Source: Pseudomonas fluorescens
GTDB taxonomy: Bacteria > Pseudomonadota > Gammaproteobacteria > Pseudomonadales > Pseudomonadaceae
DNA: 64,000 bases
Assembly: GCF_902497745.1 (NCBI RefSeq)
Contig: NZ_CABVHJ010000024.1
Location: forward strand, 3,068-67,067
Reading direction: 5' to 3'
The stretch's first letter is position 1. Each line of letters begins with the position of its first letter. The position numbers and the translations under genes are program-made. Shown here in pieces: positions 50,189 to 59,098 of the stretch. The notes beneath the pieces were generated by a model, which made no database searches, was not told the DNA's origin, and saw only the letters and a list, made by a program, of their open reading frames with translations.

Positions 50189-51589
50189 ATGAGTCAGAGC
50201 GCAGACATCCTGATTATCGGCGGTGGCCTCAGCGGCACGATGCTGGCGGTGCAGTTGTTGCGTCTGCCGGGTCGGCGCAAGCTTCTGATCGTTGAACCGC
50301 GTGCGGAACTGGGACGGGGCGAGGCGTACAGCGCGGTCGAACTGGGTCACACACTCAATGGCAACGCCGCACGCATGAGCGTCGATCCGGATAATCCGGA
50401 TGACCTGACGCAATGGCTGACCGAGCACATTGCCCGTGGCGGCTGGCCGGAGTCTGCCGAGCAGAATGTGCCGATCAGTGAACTGTTTCCGCCGCGTGGA
50501 TTGTTTGGCGTCTATGTTCAGCAGCGCCTGGATGAAGCGCGCAGTGTCGGTGCGCAAAATGGCTCGAGCGCTGAGCACATCCGCGCGGAGGCCGTCGATC
50601 TGCAAGTCGATACCGACTCGGTGCAGCTAACACTGAGCAATGGTCAGGCGCTGCGCGGTGGCTACGCGGTCTTGGCGACTGGCATGTTCCCTGCCGCACG
50701 AACCCCGCAGAAAACCTCCAGCGGTCTCAACGCCGCCGCGCTCGATCCTTGGGATGTCGCTGCCATGCGCCAGCTCGATCCGCAATCGACCGTGCTGATC
50801 ATAGGCTCCGGCCTGACCATGGTCGATGCCGTGGTATCGCTGGAGCAAGCCGGGCATCGCGGGCCGATTGAAGTGTTTTCCCGCCATGGTTTGTTGCCCC
50901 ATGTACGTCGACAACCGCCGGCTTGGGTGGATTTTCTTGGCAACGATCACACCCTGCGCTCGCCGCGCCAGTTATTACGAGAACTGCGTCGGCAATGCCA
51001 GGCCGCCATCGCCCAAGGCATCGATTGGCAGGCGCCTCTGGACACTGTTCGCGTGCACATCGCCCGGTTATGGAGTCAGGCGACTGATATGCAACGTCGA
51101 CAATTCGTACGGCATGTGCGGCCGTGGTGGGAAAGCCATCATCACCGTTCACCGCCATTGAGCGCGAAGCTGGTTGAGCGATTGCACAAAGAAGGGCGAT
51201 TGCGGATTCAGGCGGCGTCGTTCAAGGGACTGGAGCCGAATGTGGAAGGTGGTGTGAGTATTCGCATTCGACGTCGCGGTGAGCCTGAAACCTGCGTGGT
51301 GCAGGGCGCCGCGCTGATCAACTCCAGTGGCATCGAATACGACTGGAGCCGCGTGGCGCGACCGTTGCCGCAGCAGGTGCTGGCGCGTGGTCTGGTGCAG
51401 CCGGGGCCGTTGGCGTTGGGGATTGCGGCGGCGGTGGATGGCGCGGTGCTGGATGCCGAGGGATGTGCGGCTGAGCAGTTTTTTGCTATGGGGCCGCCAT
51501 TGCGCGGGATGTGGTGGGAGAGTACGGCGGTGACGGATGTGGCATTGCAGGCCAAGGCTTTGGCATTGCGCTTGTCAGGCCTTGGTTGA
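50189..51589 (+). CDS. FAD/NAD(P)-binding protein (PF13454-like)
   Basis: A 466-aa protein. The N-terminal dinucleotide motif ADILIIGGGLSGTMLAVQLL is followed by the family's RGEAYSAVELGHTLNGNAAR (GxAY...HxLN) block. A second Rossmann motif is VLIIGSGLTMVDAVVSLEQA near residue 195. This resembles the HpaB-like or SidA-type FAD-NAD(P)-binding family of Pfam (FAD_NAD_binding), whose members are mostly uncharacterised; some act in hydroxylation. It starts directly after the XRE-cupin stop, so both share a transcript. Confidence 0.85.
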   Translation: MSQSADILIIGGGLSGTMLAVQLLRLPGRRKLLIVEPRAELGRGEAYSAVELGHTLNGNAARMSVDPDNPDDLTQWLTEHIARGGWPESAEQNVPISELFPPRGLFGVYVQQRLDEARSVGAQNGSSAEHIRAEAVDLQVDTDSVQLTLSNGQALRGGYAVLATGMFPAARTPQKTSSGLNAAALDPWDVAAMRQLDPQSTVLIIGSGLTMVDAVVSLEQAGHRGPIEVFSRHGLLPHVRRQPPAWVDFLGNDHTLRSPRQLLRELRRQCQAAIAQGIDWQAPLDTVRVHIARLWSQATDMQRRQFVRHVRPWWESHHHRSPPLSAKLVERLHKEGRLRIQAASFKGLEPNVEGGVSIRIRRRGEPETCVVQGAALINSSGIEYDWSRVARPLPQQVLARGLVQPGPLALGIAAAVDGAVLDAEGCAAEQFFAMGPPLRGMWWESTAVTDVALQAKALALRLSGLG

Positions 51590-51641
51590 GGCAGTTCTGC
51601 TTGTAGTACACCGCGACATGAATTTTCGAAGAGGCGATTTC

Positions 51642-52583
51642 TCAGGTATTCAATTGAAGGGATGCATAGAAATCATCCGCCGGTTTTTGTTGGAAGTGCA
51701 CGGTATCGAGAAATTTATGAAGTTGGCTGAAGTCCAGTTCATTGCACTGTTGCTGTGCACGTTGGAGAAAGCCTGGCAGGATTGCATAGCTGTCTTCCAT
51801 AATCTTCAAGGCTTTGCAGAATACATCAGCGTTTCCCCAATTAATTATTATCTGCCGTTTCTGTATTTCGCTTCTATTGCTCTTGGGTAATGGCTGGTTT
51901 GCAATAATCATCAGGAACGATTTGGGGCCTGCTTCAAGATCGGGCGCAAACCCTTTTTTTGCATAATGCGGAATGTGATTGATGTCGCAGTAATCGTTAA
52001 CAAAGCGATAGTAGACGGCAAGTTCAAGCAGCATTGATTTCAGCGATCGGTAACATTGCTGGGGTAGGGGCTTGAGTTGTTGGCAGGCTCTAAGAATGAA
52101 TATGAAAAAACACCCGGTATTCAGTTGAGCAACATAGCGGTATTGCTCCATGGTGGGTAAGTCCGCTCCCTCGCTGAGCAAGGTGTCGAGGTACTGGCCG
52201 ATGTGCAATTCCTCCAGGCTATCGAGGCCTGCTTGAACCAATGTCATGCGTCCTGATTCACTGAGCGATTTCAACCCTTGAATGTAACCATACATTCCTG
52301 AAATCAGTGCTGCGGCCACTCCGTATCTGACCCACACGGAGTCGGCTCCACGACGAATCCGGTCTTGATCGATAATGTCATCGTGTATCAGCGAGGCCGT
52401 GTTGAAACGTTCGACACAGTCACAAATTATTCGGGTTTTATCGGAAGAGAGTCGATATACATTCGCCAAGGCCCGTGTCAGGTCTGTTCTGACCTTCATG
52501 CCCGCATGCTGCTCCTGATACTCGAACGCAACAACCCAGCTTTTTTTGGCAGCCGCATATTGCTGAGGGTTTGAAGGGAACAT
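51642..52583 (-). CDS. Polyprenyl (isoprenyl) diphosphate synthase family protein
   Basis: A 313-aa trans-isoprenyl diphosphate synthase. The first aspartate-rich motif is D68-D-I-I-D72 in SLIHDDIIDQDRIRRGADSV; the GQYLDTLL segment (GQxLD) follows; the second motif is N196-D-Y-C-D200 (NDYCD where DDxxD is usual). It condenses DMAPP with IPP to a longer prenyl diphosphate. Tyr or Phe residues before the first motif that set chain length are not conclusive (FNTASL). It is divergent from a terpene synthase gene and probably makes its substrate. It is less GC-rich and less conserved than a housekeeping ispA or ispB. Confidence 0.82.
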   Translation of the reverse strand: MFPSNPQQYAAAKKSWVVAFEYQEQHAGMKVRTDLTRALANVYRLSSDKTRIICDCVERFNTASLIHDDIIDQDRIRRGADSVWVRYGVAAALISGMYGYIQGLKSLSESGRMTLVQAGLDSLEELHIGQYLDTLLSEGADLPTMEQYRYVAQLNTGCFFIFILRACQQLKPLPQQCYRSLKSMLLELAVYYRFVNDYCDINHIPHYAKKGFAPDLEAGPKSFLMIIANQPLPKSNRSEIQKRQIIINWGNADVFCKALKIMEDSYAILPGFLQRAQQQCNELDFSQLHKFLDTVHFQQKPADDFYASLQLNT

Positions 52584-52930
52584 GGCAGTTTACTCCCGGT
52601 GTCAATCAGAGCGGCGTTTGAATACCTGGTTGCCAGGGTGTCACAGTCAGCGTCTCTAGAAAGTAGCGTAAAGAGTGTTGGGTGTTTGGTTTTTTTAGGA
52701 CTTATTAATTATAAAGTTTTCGCGATTGCGTTCTATATCAGGTTGGCCGTGATAGTCGATGGACGGTAAAACGGAGAGTTGAAACCTTGTTTTGCTGAGC
52801 TAGGGTTAGTGGGACTGTCTGAGCTCGCTGCGCCTGGAACAATGTTGTTTCTCTAATATGACGTTATGTTTATTCCGGTCTTCTTCAGCACGCTGCGTGA
52901 TATTTCACTCGATAATCATGGAGTTGCCGC
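52584..52930. other. AT-rich divergent promoter region of the terpenoid pair
   Basis: About 350 bp without a gene. AT-rich around 52690-52730 (TTATTAATTATAAAG). Both flanking genes are probably driven from here. Confidence 0.55.
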
Positions 52931-53902
52931 ATGAGTTACTCACTGCCACCGGCCTTGCAATTGATTGATGTCGCACCAAGTCCTATGGCCGACGAGGCCG
53001 AACAACAGACGCGTGCCTGGCTTGAAAGTCTGGGGCTGACAGATTCCGAACGGGCGATACACCAGTTGGATATTTATCTACCAGGCAAATACGCTGCCTT
53101 CATGTGGCCCCATGCGAACGCGCAAACGCTGAATGTACTCTCTGATCTGACCGGGTGGTTCAGTTGTCAGGATGATTTGGCCGATGAGGATCTGAGTTGC
53201 TCTCCTGATGCTTTGGAGAGGGCGTTGCGACAAGTGCACGAAGTTGCGAGCGAGCGTGGCGCAGGTCAGTGCGCAGGACTGCCCGGGGGATTGAGAGACA
53301 TTATACGTCGCGCAGGGGCGTCAATGCCTGAGCAGTGGGTACGAAGAACACTGGATCAATACAGCAGCTATCTGTTTTGCTGCGTCAGTGCTTCGACGCA
53401 TCGCCTCGGCGGAACCCAGCCTGGACTGGCCGATTATGAAAGTGTGTGGCGCAATGCCGGAGGTTTTCAGGTGTGCTTTGAGTTTACGTACTTTGCCCAT
53501 CAGATAAATCTTCCCGCAACGGTTTATTACTGTTCGCTATGGCAGGAATTGCGCAGGCTATCACTGAATTTAATGAAAGCGGTCAACGATGTGCTGTCGT
53601 TCTGCATCTTGGCTAATCCAGATGAGGACGTTTACAACCTCCTGACTCACCTTCGACATCATCATGGACTGAGTCCGGATCAGGCAGCGACTGAAGTGAA
53701 TCAGAGAATTGAGGTGTGGATGCGACAGTTTCTCGAACTGCAGGCGCGACTACCCGACGAGCTTGATCAAATTGGGTGTGAAACCGACGTGCGCGAGCAA
53801 GCATTGCGCTGCGCCGAGGCATTCAGAGTGCAATGGCTTGGCAACGTCGGCTGGCATCTGTCGGTACCGCGCTATCGGGAAATACGTTTCAGGCCAAATT
53901 GA
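52931..53902 (+). CDS. Class I terpene synthase with atypical NSE motif
   Basis: A 323-aa bacterial terpene cyclase. The first metal motif is D81-D-L-A-D85 in WFSCQDDLADEDLS, the pyrophosphate-sensor region is YESVWRNAGGF (R174), and the second metal motif is N219-D-V-L-S223-F-C-I-L227. The usual NDxxSxxxE ends in Glu; here position 227 is Leu and acidic residues come only further on (NPDEDVYN). The C-terminal RY pair is in VPRYREIRF. It should ionise and cyclise a prenyl diphosphate. The divergent prenyl synthase gene next to it supports this. Product unknown; loss of one Mg ligand may change activity. Confidence 0.85.
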   Translation: MSYSLPPALQLIDVAPSPMADEAEQQTRAWLESLGLTDSERAIHQLDIYLPGKYAAFMWPHANAQTLNVLSDLTGWFSCQDDLADEDLSCSPDALERALRQVHEVASERGAGQCAGLPGGLRDIIRRAGASMPEQWVRRTLDQYSSYLFCCVSASTHRLGGTQPGLADYESVWRNAGGFQVCFEFTYFAHQINLPATVYYCSLWQELRRLSLNLMKAVNDVLSFCILANPDEDVYNLLTHLRHHHGLSPDQAATEVNQRIEVWMRQFLELQARLPDELDQIGCETDVREQALRCAEAFRVQWLGNVGWHLSVPRYREIRFRPN

Positions 53903-53960
53903 ACAGGTCGAACCGCCACGAAGACCCGAAGCATCATCTTCGGATCTTCATGCTTGTAGG

Positions 53961-55334
53961 TTACGCCACCACCCGATAACACGGCACATACGCCGCGCCA
54001 CCCGGCAGTTTCATCCGGTGCTGGGCGACGAAGGCTTTGAGCAGGGCATCGAGCGGTTGCATGATCGCGGCGTCGCCGCGGATCTGGTACGGCCCGTGCT
54101 CTTCGATCAGGCGAATGCCCTTGTCCTTGACGTTGCCAGCGACTATCCCGGAAAACGCCCGCCGCAGGTTGGCTGCGAGTTCGTGCGGTGGCTGGTCGCG
54201 GTGCAGTTTCAGGTTGGCCATGTTTTCGTGGGTCGGATCGAACGGGCGCTGGAAGCCTTCGTCGATTTTCAGCAGCCAGTTGAAATGGAACGCATCGTTG
54301 CGCTCGCGGCGGAACTGCTTCACTGCTTTCAGGCCTTGGGTCATCTGCCGTGCCACTTCGGCCGGGTCGTCGATGATGATTTCGTAGTGTTGCTTGGCTG
54401 CTTCACCCAGGGTGGCGGTGACGAAGGCGTCGAGCTGTTCCAGATACGGCGCCGCATGTTTCGGTCCGGTGAGGACCACCGGGAACGGCAGCCCTTTATT
54501 TTCAGGGTGCATCAGTATGCCCAGCAGGTAGAGGAACTCTTCCGCCGTACCGGCACCGCCCGGGAAGATGATGATGCCGTGGCCGACACGCACGAAGGCT
54601 TCCAGACGTTTTTCGATGTCCGGCAGAATCACCAGCTCGTTGACGATCGGGTTCGGCGCTTCGGCAGCGATGATGCCCGGCTCGGTCAAACCCAGATAAC
54701 GCCCGCCATGAATACGCTGTTTGGCGTGAGCGATGGTCGCGCCTTTCATCGGGCCTTTCATCACACCCGGGCCGCAACCGGTGCAGATGTCGAGGCTGCG
54801 CAGGCCCAGTTCGTGGCCGACTTTCTTGGTGTATTTGTATTCTTCGGTGTTGATCGAGTGACCGCCCCAGCACACGACGATTTTCGGCTCGACGCCGGGA
54901 CGCAAAGTGCGCGCGTTGCGCAGCAGGTGGAATACGTAGTCGCTGATGCCTTGCGAGGTGCTGAGGTCGATGCGTTGGCTGTCGAGTTCGTTTTCGGTGT
55001 AGACGATATCGCGCAGGGCGCTGAAGAGCATTTCGCGGGTGCTGGCGATCATTTCGCCGTCGACGAACGCGTCGGCCGGAGCGTTCAGCAGCTCCAGGCG
55101 CACACCGCGATCCTGTTGGTGAATGCGGATTTCGAAGTCCTTGTAGGCTTCAAGGATGGTCTTGGCGTTATCGACATGGGCGCCGGTGTTGAGGATGGCC
55201 AGGGCGCACTGGCGGAAGAGGGTATAGGTGCTGCCGGATCCGGCTTCGCTCAGTTGCTGAACTTCACGTTGAGAAAGGGTTTCCAGGCTGCCTTTCGGGC
55301 TGACCGAGGCGTTGATTACGTGTCGTTGGGTCAT
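53961..55334 (-). CDS. ppnN: PpnN-type nucleotide 5'-monophosphate nucleosidase (LOG family)
   Basis: A 457-aa protein equal in length to E. coli PpnN (YgdH). It has the central Lysine-decarboxylase-like (LOG) domain: KIVVCWGGHSINTEEYKYTK, SLDICTGCGPGVMKGPMKGA and the signature GIIIFPGGAGTAEEFLYLLG (PGGxGTxxE), plus N- and C-terminal extensions specific for PpnN (IEEHGPYQIRGDAAIMQPLD). It cleaves purine and pyrimidine nucleoside monophosphates to base and ribose-5-phosphate and in E. coli is activated by (p)ppGpp. Single gene. Confidence 0.93.
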   Translation of the reverse strand: MTQRHVINASVSPKGSLETLSQREVQQLSEAGSGSTYTLFRQCALAILNTGAHVDNAKTILEAYKDFEIRIHQQDRGVRLELLNAPADAFVDGEMIASTREMLFSALRDIVYTENELDSQRIDLSTSQGISDYVFHLLRNARTLRPGVEPKIVVCWGGHSINTEEYKYTKKVGHELGLRSLDICTGCGPGVMKGPMKGATIAHAKQRIHGGRYLGLTEPGIIAAEAPNPIVNELVILPDIEKRLEAFVRVGHGIIIFPGGAGTAEEFLYLLGILMHPENKGLPFPVVLTGPKHAAPYLEQLDAFVTATLGEAAKQHYEIIIDDPAEVARQMTQGLKAVKQFRRERNDAFHFNWLLKIDEGFQRPFDPTHENMANLKLHRDQPPHELAANLRRAFSGIVAGNVKDKGIRLIEEHGPYQIRGDAAIMQPLDALLKAFVAQHRMKLPGGAAYVPCYRVVA

Positions 55335-55557
55335 GCAATGATCCTTAAAACGATGTCATCACGAAGCTGAGCAATGGCATCCGAATAGTGTGTATCCATG
55401 AATGAAGATGGCACGATCTGCGCTATACCGCCATGTCCCCTTTGGACGCTGAAAAGATGAAGAGGAGCCCCAGCATAGCTAAATCCGTCGTAGAGGCGAT
55501 AATGCGCCGGCCGGTTTTTTCAGTTACCCCTTTTGTCGCTCAAGGAAGTCATTTGTG

Positions 55558-56085
55558 ATGTTCGAGATTCAGCCAATGGATGCCGCCACCTTTCGCCAGC
55601 AGACGCGACGCAGCACGATCATCATCGCCGTGCTGTTTCTAGTGCTGGCGATGTTGTTCTCGAGCGTGGCGGTGGCGCTGTTCGGCGAGCCTGGCGGCGA
55701 TAACCTGCGCTTCAATGTCGGTGGGGTGTTTGTCGCGTTTCTGCTGACGGCTGCGCTGCTGCGCGGGCGCTTCTGGAATCAGAGCTGGATGGCGCCGGCG
55801 GTGTACAGCTGGCGACTCAAGCGCAACCTGATGAGCATCACCAATGTGATGCATCAGGTGACGGCGGCGGTGGAGCAGAACGATCCGGTGGCGATGAAGG
55901 TTCTGCGTTTCTACCACTTGGGGTTGACGCAAATGCACGAACTGGACGGTAACTCCAGCGATCATGGGCAGCTGTGGCGGGAAGTTGAGGCGCACAAGGA
56001 ACGGATGCTGGCGCTGGGGCTTGATACCGAGCAAACGCGCCTGGATCCGGCCTGGCTCGAAGCCTTGAAGCAGACGCCACGCTAG
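55558..56085 (+). CDS. DUF3087 membrane protein
   Basis: A 175-aa protein with two helices (TIIIAVLFLVLAMLFSSVAV, VGGVFVAFLLTAALLRGRFW) and a cytoplasmic C-terminal helical part (YSWRLKRNLMSITNVMHQVT, AMKVLRFYHLGLTQMHELDG) that identifies DUF3087. Function unknown. AAGGAAG precedes a GTG-ATG start pair; ATG 55558 was taken, GTG 55555 is equally possible. Confidence 0.85.
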   Translation: MFEIQPMDAATFRQQTRRSTIIIAVLFLVLAMLFSSVAVALFGEPGGDNLRFNVGGVFVAFLLTAALLRGRFWNQSWMAPAVYSWRLKRNLMSITNVMHQVTAAVEQNDPVAMKVLRFYHLGLTQMHELDGNSSDHGQLWREVEAHKERMLALGLDTEQTRLDPAWLEALKQTPR

Positions 56086-56102
56086 GCATCTGCTGCCGCC
56101 AA

Positions 56103-56335
56103 TCAACCGAAGATCAGTGAGCGGTGAGTGCCGGCGCCGGCACGCGCCCCATCACCCACCGCCAGCGCCACTGAACCGGCCGCCAGCGCCGCATCGCCGC
56201 AGGCAAACACAGCGGGCACGCTGGTCTGTTGTGTGGCATCGGTCTGAATGAACGGCCCCATCGGGCCATCTTCGAATGCGCATCCCAATTGCTCGGCCAG
56301 CGGACTCGCCATGCGTGTACGTGGCATGGCAAACA
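56103..56335 (-). pseudogene. C-terminal remnant of a thioredoxin-reductase-like oxidoreductase
   Basis: Read leftward: GLFAMPRTRMASPLAEQLGC, then the FAD-site TSVPAVFACGDAAL, and the end HRSLIFG. This is the last quarter of an NAD(P)/FAD-dependent (TrxB-like) oxidoreductase. The upstream coding part is missing. At the break the sequence switches to the middle of a rightward Rrf2 gene. The ancestral pair was therefore divergent and lost its common front. Confidence 0.82.
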
Positions 56336-56671
56336 GGCCCGGTGGTGGTGCGGCGCACCATGGGGCTACTCAAGGAGCAGGGCTTTGTCACGTCGGAAAA
56401 GGGCCATCAGGGCGGTTGGGCACTGGCCAAACCGCTGACGCAGATCACTTTGCTGGAGATTCACCACGCACTGGGCACGCAGTCGATATTTTCCATCGGT
56501 CTGTCGACGGATCACCCGCAATGCCTGGTCGAGCAGGCTGTGAATGCCGCGTTGACCCGCACCTTCGATGAGGCCCAGGCGCTGTTGATGGCGCGCCTGG
56601 GCGGTATCACTCTGGCGGATCTGGCGGCGGATTTTGATGCACGCTTCAAAGCCGTGCGCGAGGGCGTTTAA
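56336..56671 (+). pseudogene. Rrf2-family regulator remnant lacking its N-terminus
   Basis: The frame reads PVVVRRTMGLLKEQGFVTSE then KGHQGGWALAKPL, the second half of the Rrf2 winged helix, and continues to the normal C-terminus (ITLADLAADFDARFK). About the first 40 residues, including the first DNA-binding helices and start codon, are absent; ahead of the junction the frame is antisense of the oxidoreductase remnant. Stop codon overlaps the convergent DUF2784 stop. Confidence 0.82.
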
Positions 56672-57051
56672 GAGTGTGAAGCGGCTCTACGCAGCTTCCA
56701 CGAGCGGATCAAGCGGCCGTACACCAGCAGGTTGACCGCCAGCACCACGCTGCCGAGCGCCAGTTGAATCTGTGGTGTGAGCCCGGCCGGGTAGATGATC
56801 GGCCAGATGTAATGCTCGATGAAGCCGCCGGCATATTCAGTCTGCCCGGCGGCGTGGCGCATGAGGTTTTCCCAGTAGGTCAGCGGGCAGGTCAGGTGCA
56901 ACACTTCGACCGCCACGCCCCAGGCGGCAGCCGGCAAATGCAGCCACATCACCCGTGGCCATTTGAGTACCAGCAGCCCGCCAAACAGCACGAACAGAAT
57001 GAATGACAAATGAAACAGCACCAGCCCGTCGGCTGCGATTCGGTACAGCAT
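56668..57051 (-). CDS. DUF2784 membrane protein
   Basis: A 127-aa protein with three or four membrane segments: ADGLVLFHLSFILFVLFGGL, MWLHLPAAAWGVAVEVLHL, and LALGSVVLAVNLLVYGRLI. CPLTYWENLMRHAAG with GGFIEHYIWPIIYP is the DUF2784 signature. Function unknown. Good ATG start with GGGAGAC upstream. Its stop overlaps the Rrf2 remnant's stop on the other strand. Confidence 0.9.
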   Translation of the reverse strand: MLYRIAADGLVLFHLSFILFVLFGGLLVLKWPRVMWLHLPAAAWGVAVEVLHLTCPLTYWENLMRHAAGQTEYAGGFIEHYIWPIIYPAGLTPQIQLALGSVVLAVNLLVYGRLIRSWKLRRAASHS

Positions 57052-57236
57052 GTCGTCTCCCTGACGCGGTTGTGAATGGCGCTATGTTACGCCGCTCAGG
57101 GCATTAGAGGTCAGTGCGAAAATCAGCGAATTGCGCGCGCATCCGGTCCATTTCCTACAAGTGCGCAAGATTGTTCAAGCCAAAAAGACGAAATGGCTGG
57201 CACAGTCTTCGACCGTTTCCTGGTTGAAGAACGTTT

Positions 57237-57935
57237 ATGTCTGATTCACTTATGCCGCGCAGTGCGTTCCTTCGCGGCGCTGTGGCGATCATGCCGTTGT
57301 CTCTGGCCACTGCGCCGTGGGGGCTGCTGGCCGGTTCCATGGCGATCGAGGCCAACCTCACGCCGCTGCAAGGTCAAGGTTTATCGAGCATCGTGTTTGC
57401 CGGTGCCGCGCAATTGGTGGCGATCGGCATGCTCAAGGGTGGTGCGGGGATTTTCTCGATTCTGCTGACCACGCTGCTGCTGACGTCGCAGCACTTGCTG
57501 TATGGCATGAGCATGCGTTCAGTGATTGCGCCGCTGCCTGGGCGTTGGCGCATAGGTCTGGGCTTTTTGCTCACCGACGAGTTGTTTGCGTTGACCAGTC
57601 AGCATGACCGCCAGCAGTTCAACCGCTGGTATGCGCTGGGCGTCGGCCTGACGTTCTACATCGCGTGGAACCTGTTCACCCTCGCCGGCATTGTTCTCGG
57701 CAGCAGCATTCCTGGGCTTGAGCATCTGGGGCTGGACTTCTCGATTGCCGCCACGTTTATCGCGTTGATCACACCGGTGGTGCGTAACGTGCCGACGGTG
57801 GTGTGTGTGGCGGTGTCACTGTTTTGTTCGGTGTTGTTCAGTTACTGGCAGTGGGGCTCGGCATTGGTGTTGTCTGGTCTGGCCGGAATGACTGCCGGAT
57901 TTATCTGCAACAAGCTTTATCGGGAGCGCACATGA
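57237..57935 (+). CDS. azlC: AzlC-family branched-chain amino acid exporter, large subunit
   Basis: A 232-aa inner-membrane protein of the AzlC/YgaZ family. Landmarks: RGAVAIMPLSLATAPWGLLA, GQGLSSIVFAGAAQLVAIGM (the SxxxFAGxAQ motif) and LTSQHLLYGMSMRSVIAPLP. With the small AzlD subunit it exports branched-chain amino acids or analogues (azaleucine resistance). Its stop overlaps the azlD start (ATGA). No regulator gene is adjacent. Confidence 0.92.
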   Translation: MSDSLMPRSAFLRGAVAIMPLSLATAPWGLLAGSMAIEANLTPLQGQGLSSIVFAGAAQLVAIGMLKGGAGIFSILLTTLLLTSQHLLYGMSMRSVIAPLPGRWRIGLGFLLTDELFALTSQHDRQQFNRWYALGVGLTFYIAWNLFTLAGIVLGSSIPGLEHLGLDFSIAATFIALITPVVRNVPTVVCVAVSLFCSVLFSYWQWGSALVLSGLAGMTAGFICNKLYRERT

Positions 57936-58246
57936 TGGTTTGGGCGGTGATTTTTGGCATGGGGCTTCTGGTGTTTCTCAATCGCTACGTGTTTCTCGAG
58001 CCGCGCTTGCCGGTGCGTCTGAGCAGCAATGCGCGGCAGTTCCTCGGTTTTGCAGTACCGGGGATGCTTACCGCGATCTGTGGGCCGATTGTCTTCATGC
58101 CCGACAAACAGCTGAATCTGCAGTGGGACAATCCGTACCTGCTCAGTTCGCTGGTGGCGATCGCCCTGGTGATCTACACGCGCAGTACTTTGCTCAGCAT
58201 GTTGTTGAGCATGGCGTTCTTCTTTTTGCTGCGCTGGTGGCTGTAA
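57932..58246 (+). CDS. azlD: AzlD-family small subunit of the amino acid exporter
   Basis: A 104-aa protein with four short helices (MVWAVIFGMGLLVFLNRYVF, FAVPGMLTAICGPIVFMPDK, LLSSLVAIALVIYTRSTLLS, SMAFFFLLRWWL). This is the AzlD (YgaH) partner of AzlC. Start by 4-bp ATGA overlap with azlC. A second Met one codon later is possible. Confidence 0.9.
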   Translation: MMVWAVIFGMGLLVFLNRYVFLEPRLPVRLSSNARQFLGFAVPGMLTAICGPIVFMPDKQLNLQWDNPYLLSSLVAIALVIYTRSTLLSMLLSMAFFFLLRWWL

Positions 58247-58299
58247 GTTGTCTGTTCTACGCTTTAAGGATGAAGGGTTACTGATAACGGGAGGTGCAC

Positions 58300-58446
58300 A
58301 TGGCGACTGAGCAGAAGCTTTCGGAGACGGATGAGCAAGAGACGGATGAGCCAACAGAAGAGGAAATAGAGCGGGAGAAGCACAAGGAACAAACCTGGAA
58401 GCACGATGACAGCAGAGAGCTTTCAGACCCTGACCGCAAGTTTTGA
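58300..58446 (+). CDS. Very small acidic protein, 48 aa
   Basis: A short frame with an excellent ribosome site (GGGAGG, 5 bases before ATG). The protein MATEQKLSETDEQETDEPTE continues EEEIEREKHKEQ and ends in DPDRKF. It is almost all charged and probably disordered. It lies 53 bp after azlD and is followed within 15 bp by a terminator, so it is the end of a transcript. No family recognised. Confidence 0.6.
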   Translation: MATEQKLSETDEQETDEPTEEEIEREKHKEQTWKHDDSRELSDPDRKF

Positions 58447-58457
58447 GTGATTTCTAC

Positions 58458-58488
58458 GAAAAAGCCCCGCAAACGCAGGGCTTTTTTA
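58458..58488. terminator. Bidirectional rho-independent terminator
   Basis: AAAAAGCCC...GGGCTTTTTT stem with CGCAAACGCA between; T-runs on both sides serve the small acidic gene and the convergent gene at 58494. Confidence 0.88.
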
Positions 58489-58493
58489 CGGTT

Positions 58494-58781
58494 TCAAAGA
58501 TCGTCCAACTGCGTGAAATCGGGGTGTGTGGCCCGATATCCCAAGGTTCGATCAATCCACGCATTAAGCTCGTTGACCATCACCGGCGCATGGCCGGGAT
58601 ACCCTTCAAGCGTGGTGCGCAGAACGCGCTCGATATCGGGTACGCCACGCAGGTTTCGGGTCTTGATGTAGTGGCCGATAAAACAGTCGAGTTCAAAGCG
58701 CTCTGTCATGGACAGATAAATACACTCCAGGCCGCTGACCTGTTTGATTGCAAAATCGTCGCGCAACTTATTTCTCTGCAA
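58494..58781 (-). CDS. Conserved hypothetical protein, up to 95 aa
   Basis: Not recognised. The C-terminal part (HYIKTRNLRGVPDIERVLRT then TLEGYPGHAPVMVNELNAWI) is a helical domain with regular codon use and a terminator behind it. The start is uncertain: TTG 58781 gives 95 aa, ATG 58709 gives 71 aa (MTERFELDCFIGH) but lacks a good ribosome site. Confidence 0.5.
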   Translation of the reverse strand: MQRNKLRDDFAIKQVSGLECIYLSMTERFELDCFIGHYIKTRNLRGVPDIERVLRTTLEGYPGHAPVMVNELNAWIDRTLGYRATHPDFTQLDDL

Positions 58782-59098
58782 GGCTTGTAGACGTTAGGGG
58801 GTTCCTGGTTTGTTGACTCTTTGGTCAACTGGTATACCAAATGGAAATGCGGCGCGCATGCTAGCCGTAGTGCATCTAAATGTATGTATGACGGTTGAAA
58901 TGTCAGACAGGCGGTTAGTTCATTCGAACGTGTGTTTTATTTGCAGCGTCTCAAAAATGAAACAGAGTTTGTAACTGCAGTGATTCGCTTTTATGAGTTG
59001 TTGAAGGTTGCAATAGATTTATTCTTATAACGCTGCGTCAAAAGATCGCAGTCTTCGGCAACTCCGACATTTGCTAAACGCATGACGGCGATAAATGC
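58782..59098. other. AT-rich intergenic stretch with a degraded REP
   Basis: About 320 bp without a gene. TCAAAAGATCGCAGTCTTCG at 59039-59058 is a decayed half of the GTAGGAGCTGCC-type REP. Confidence 0.55.
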
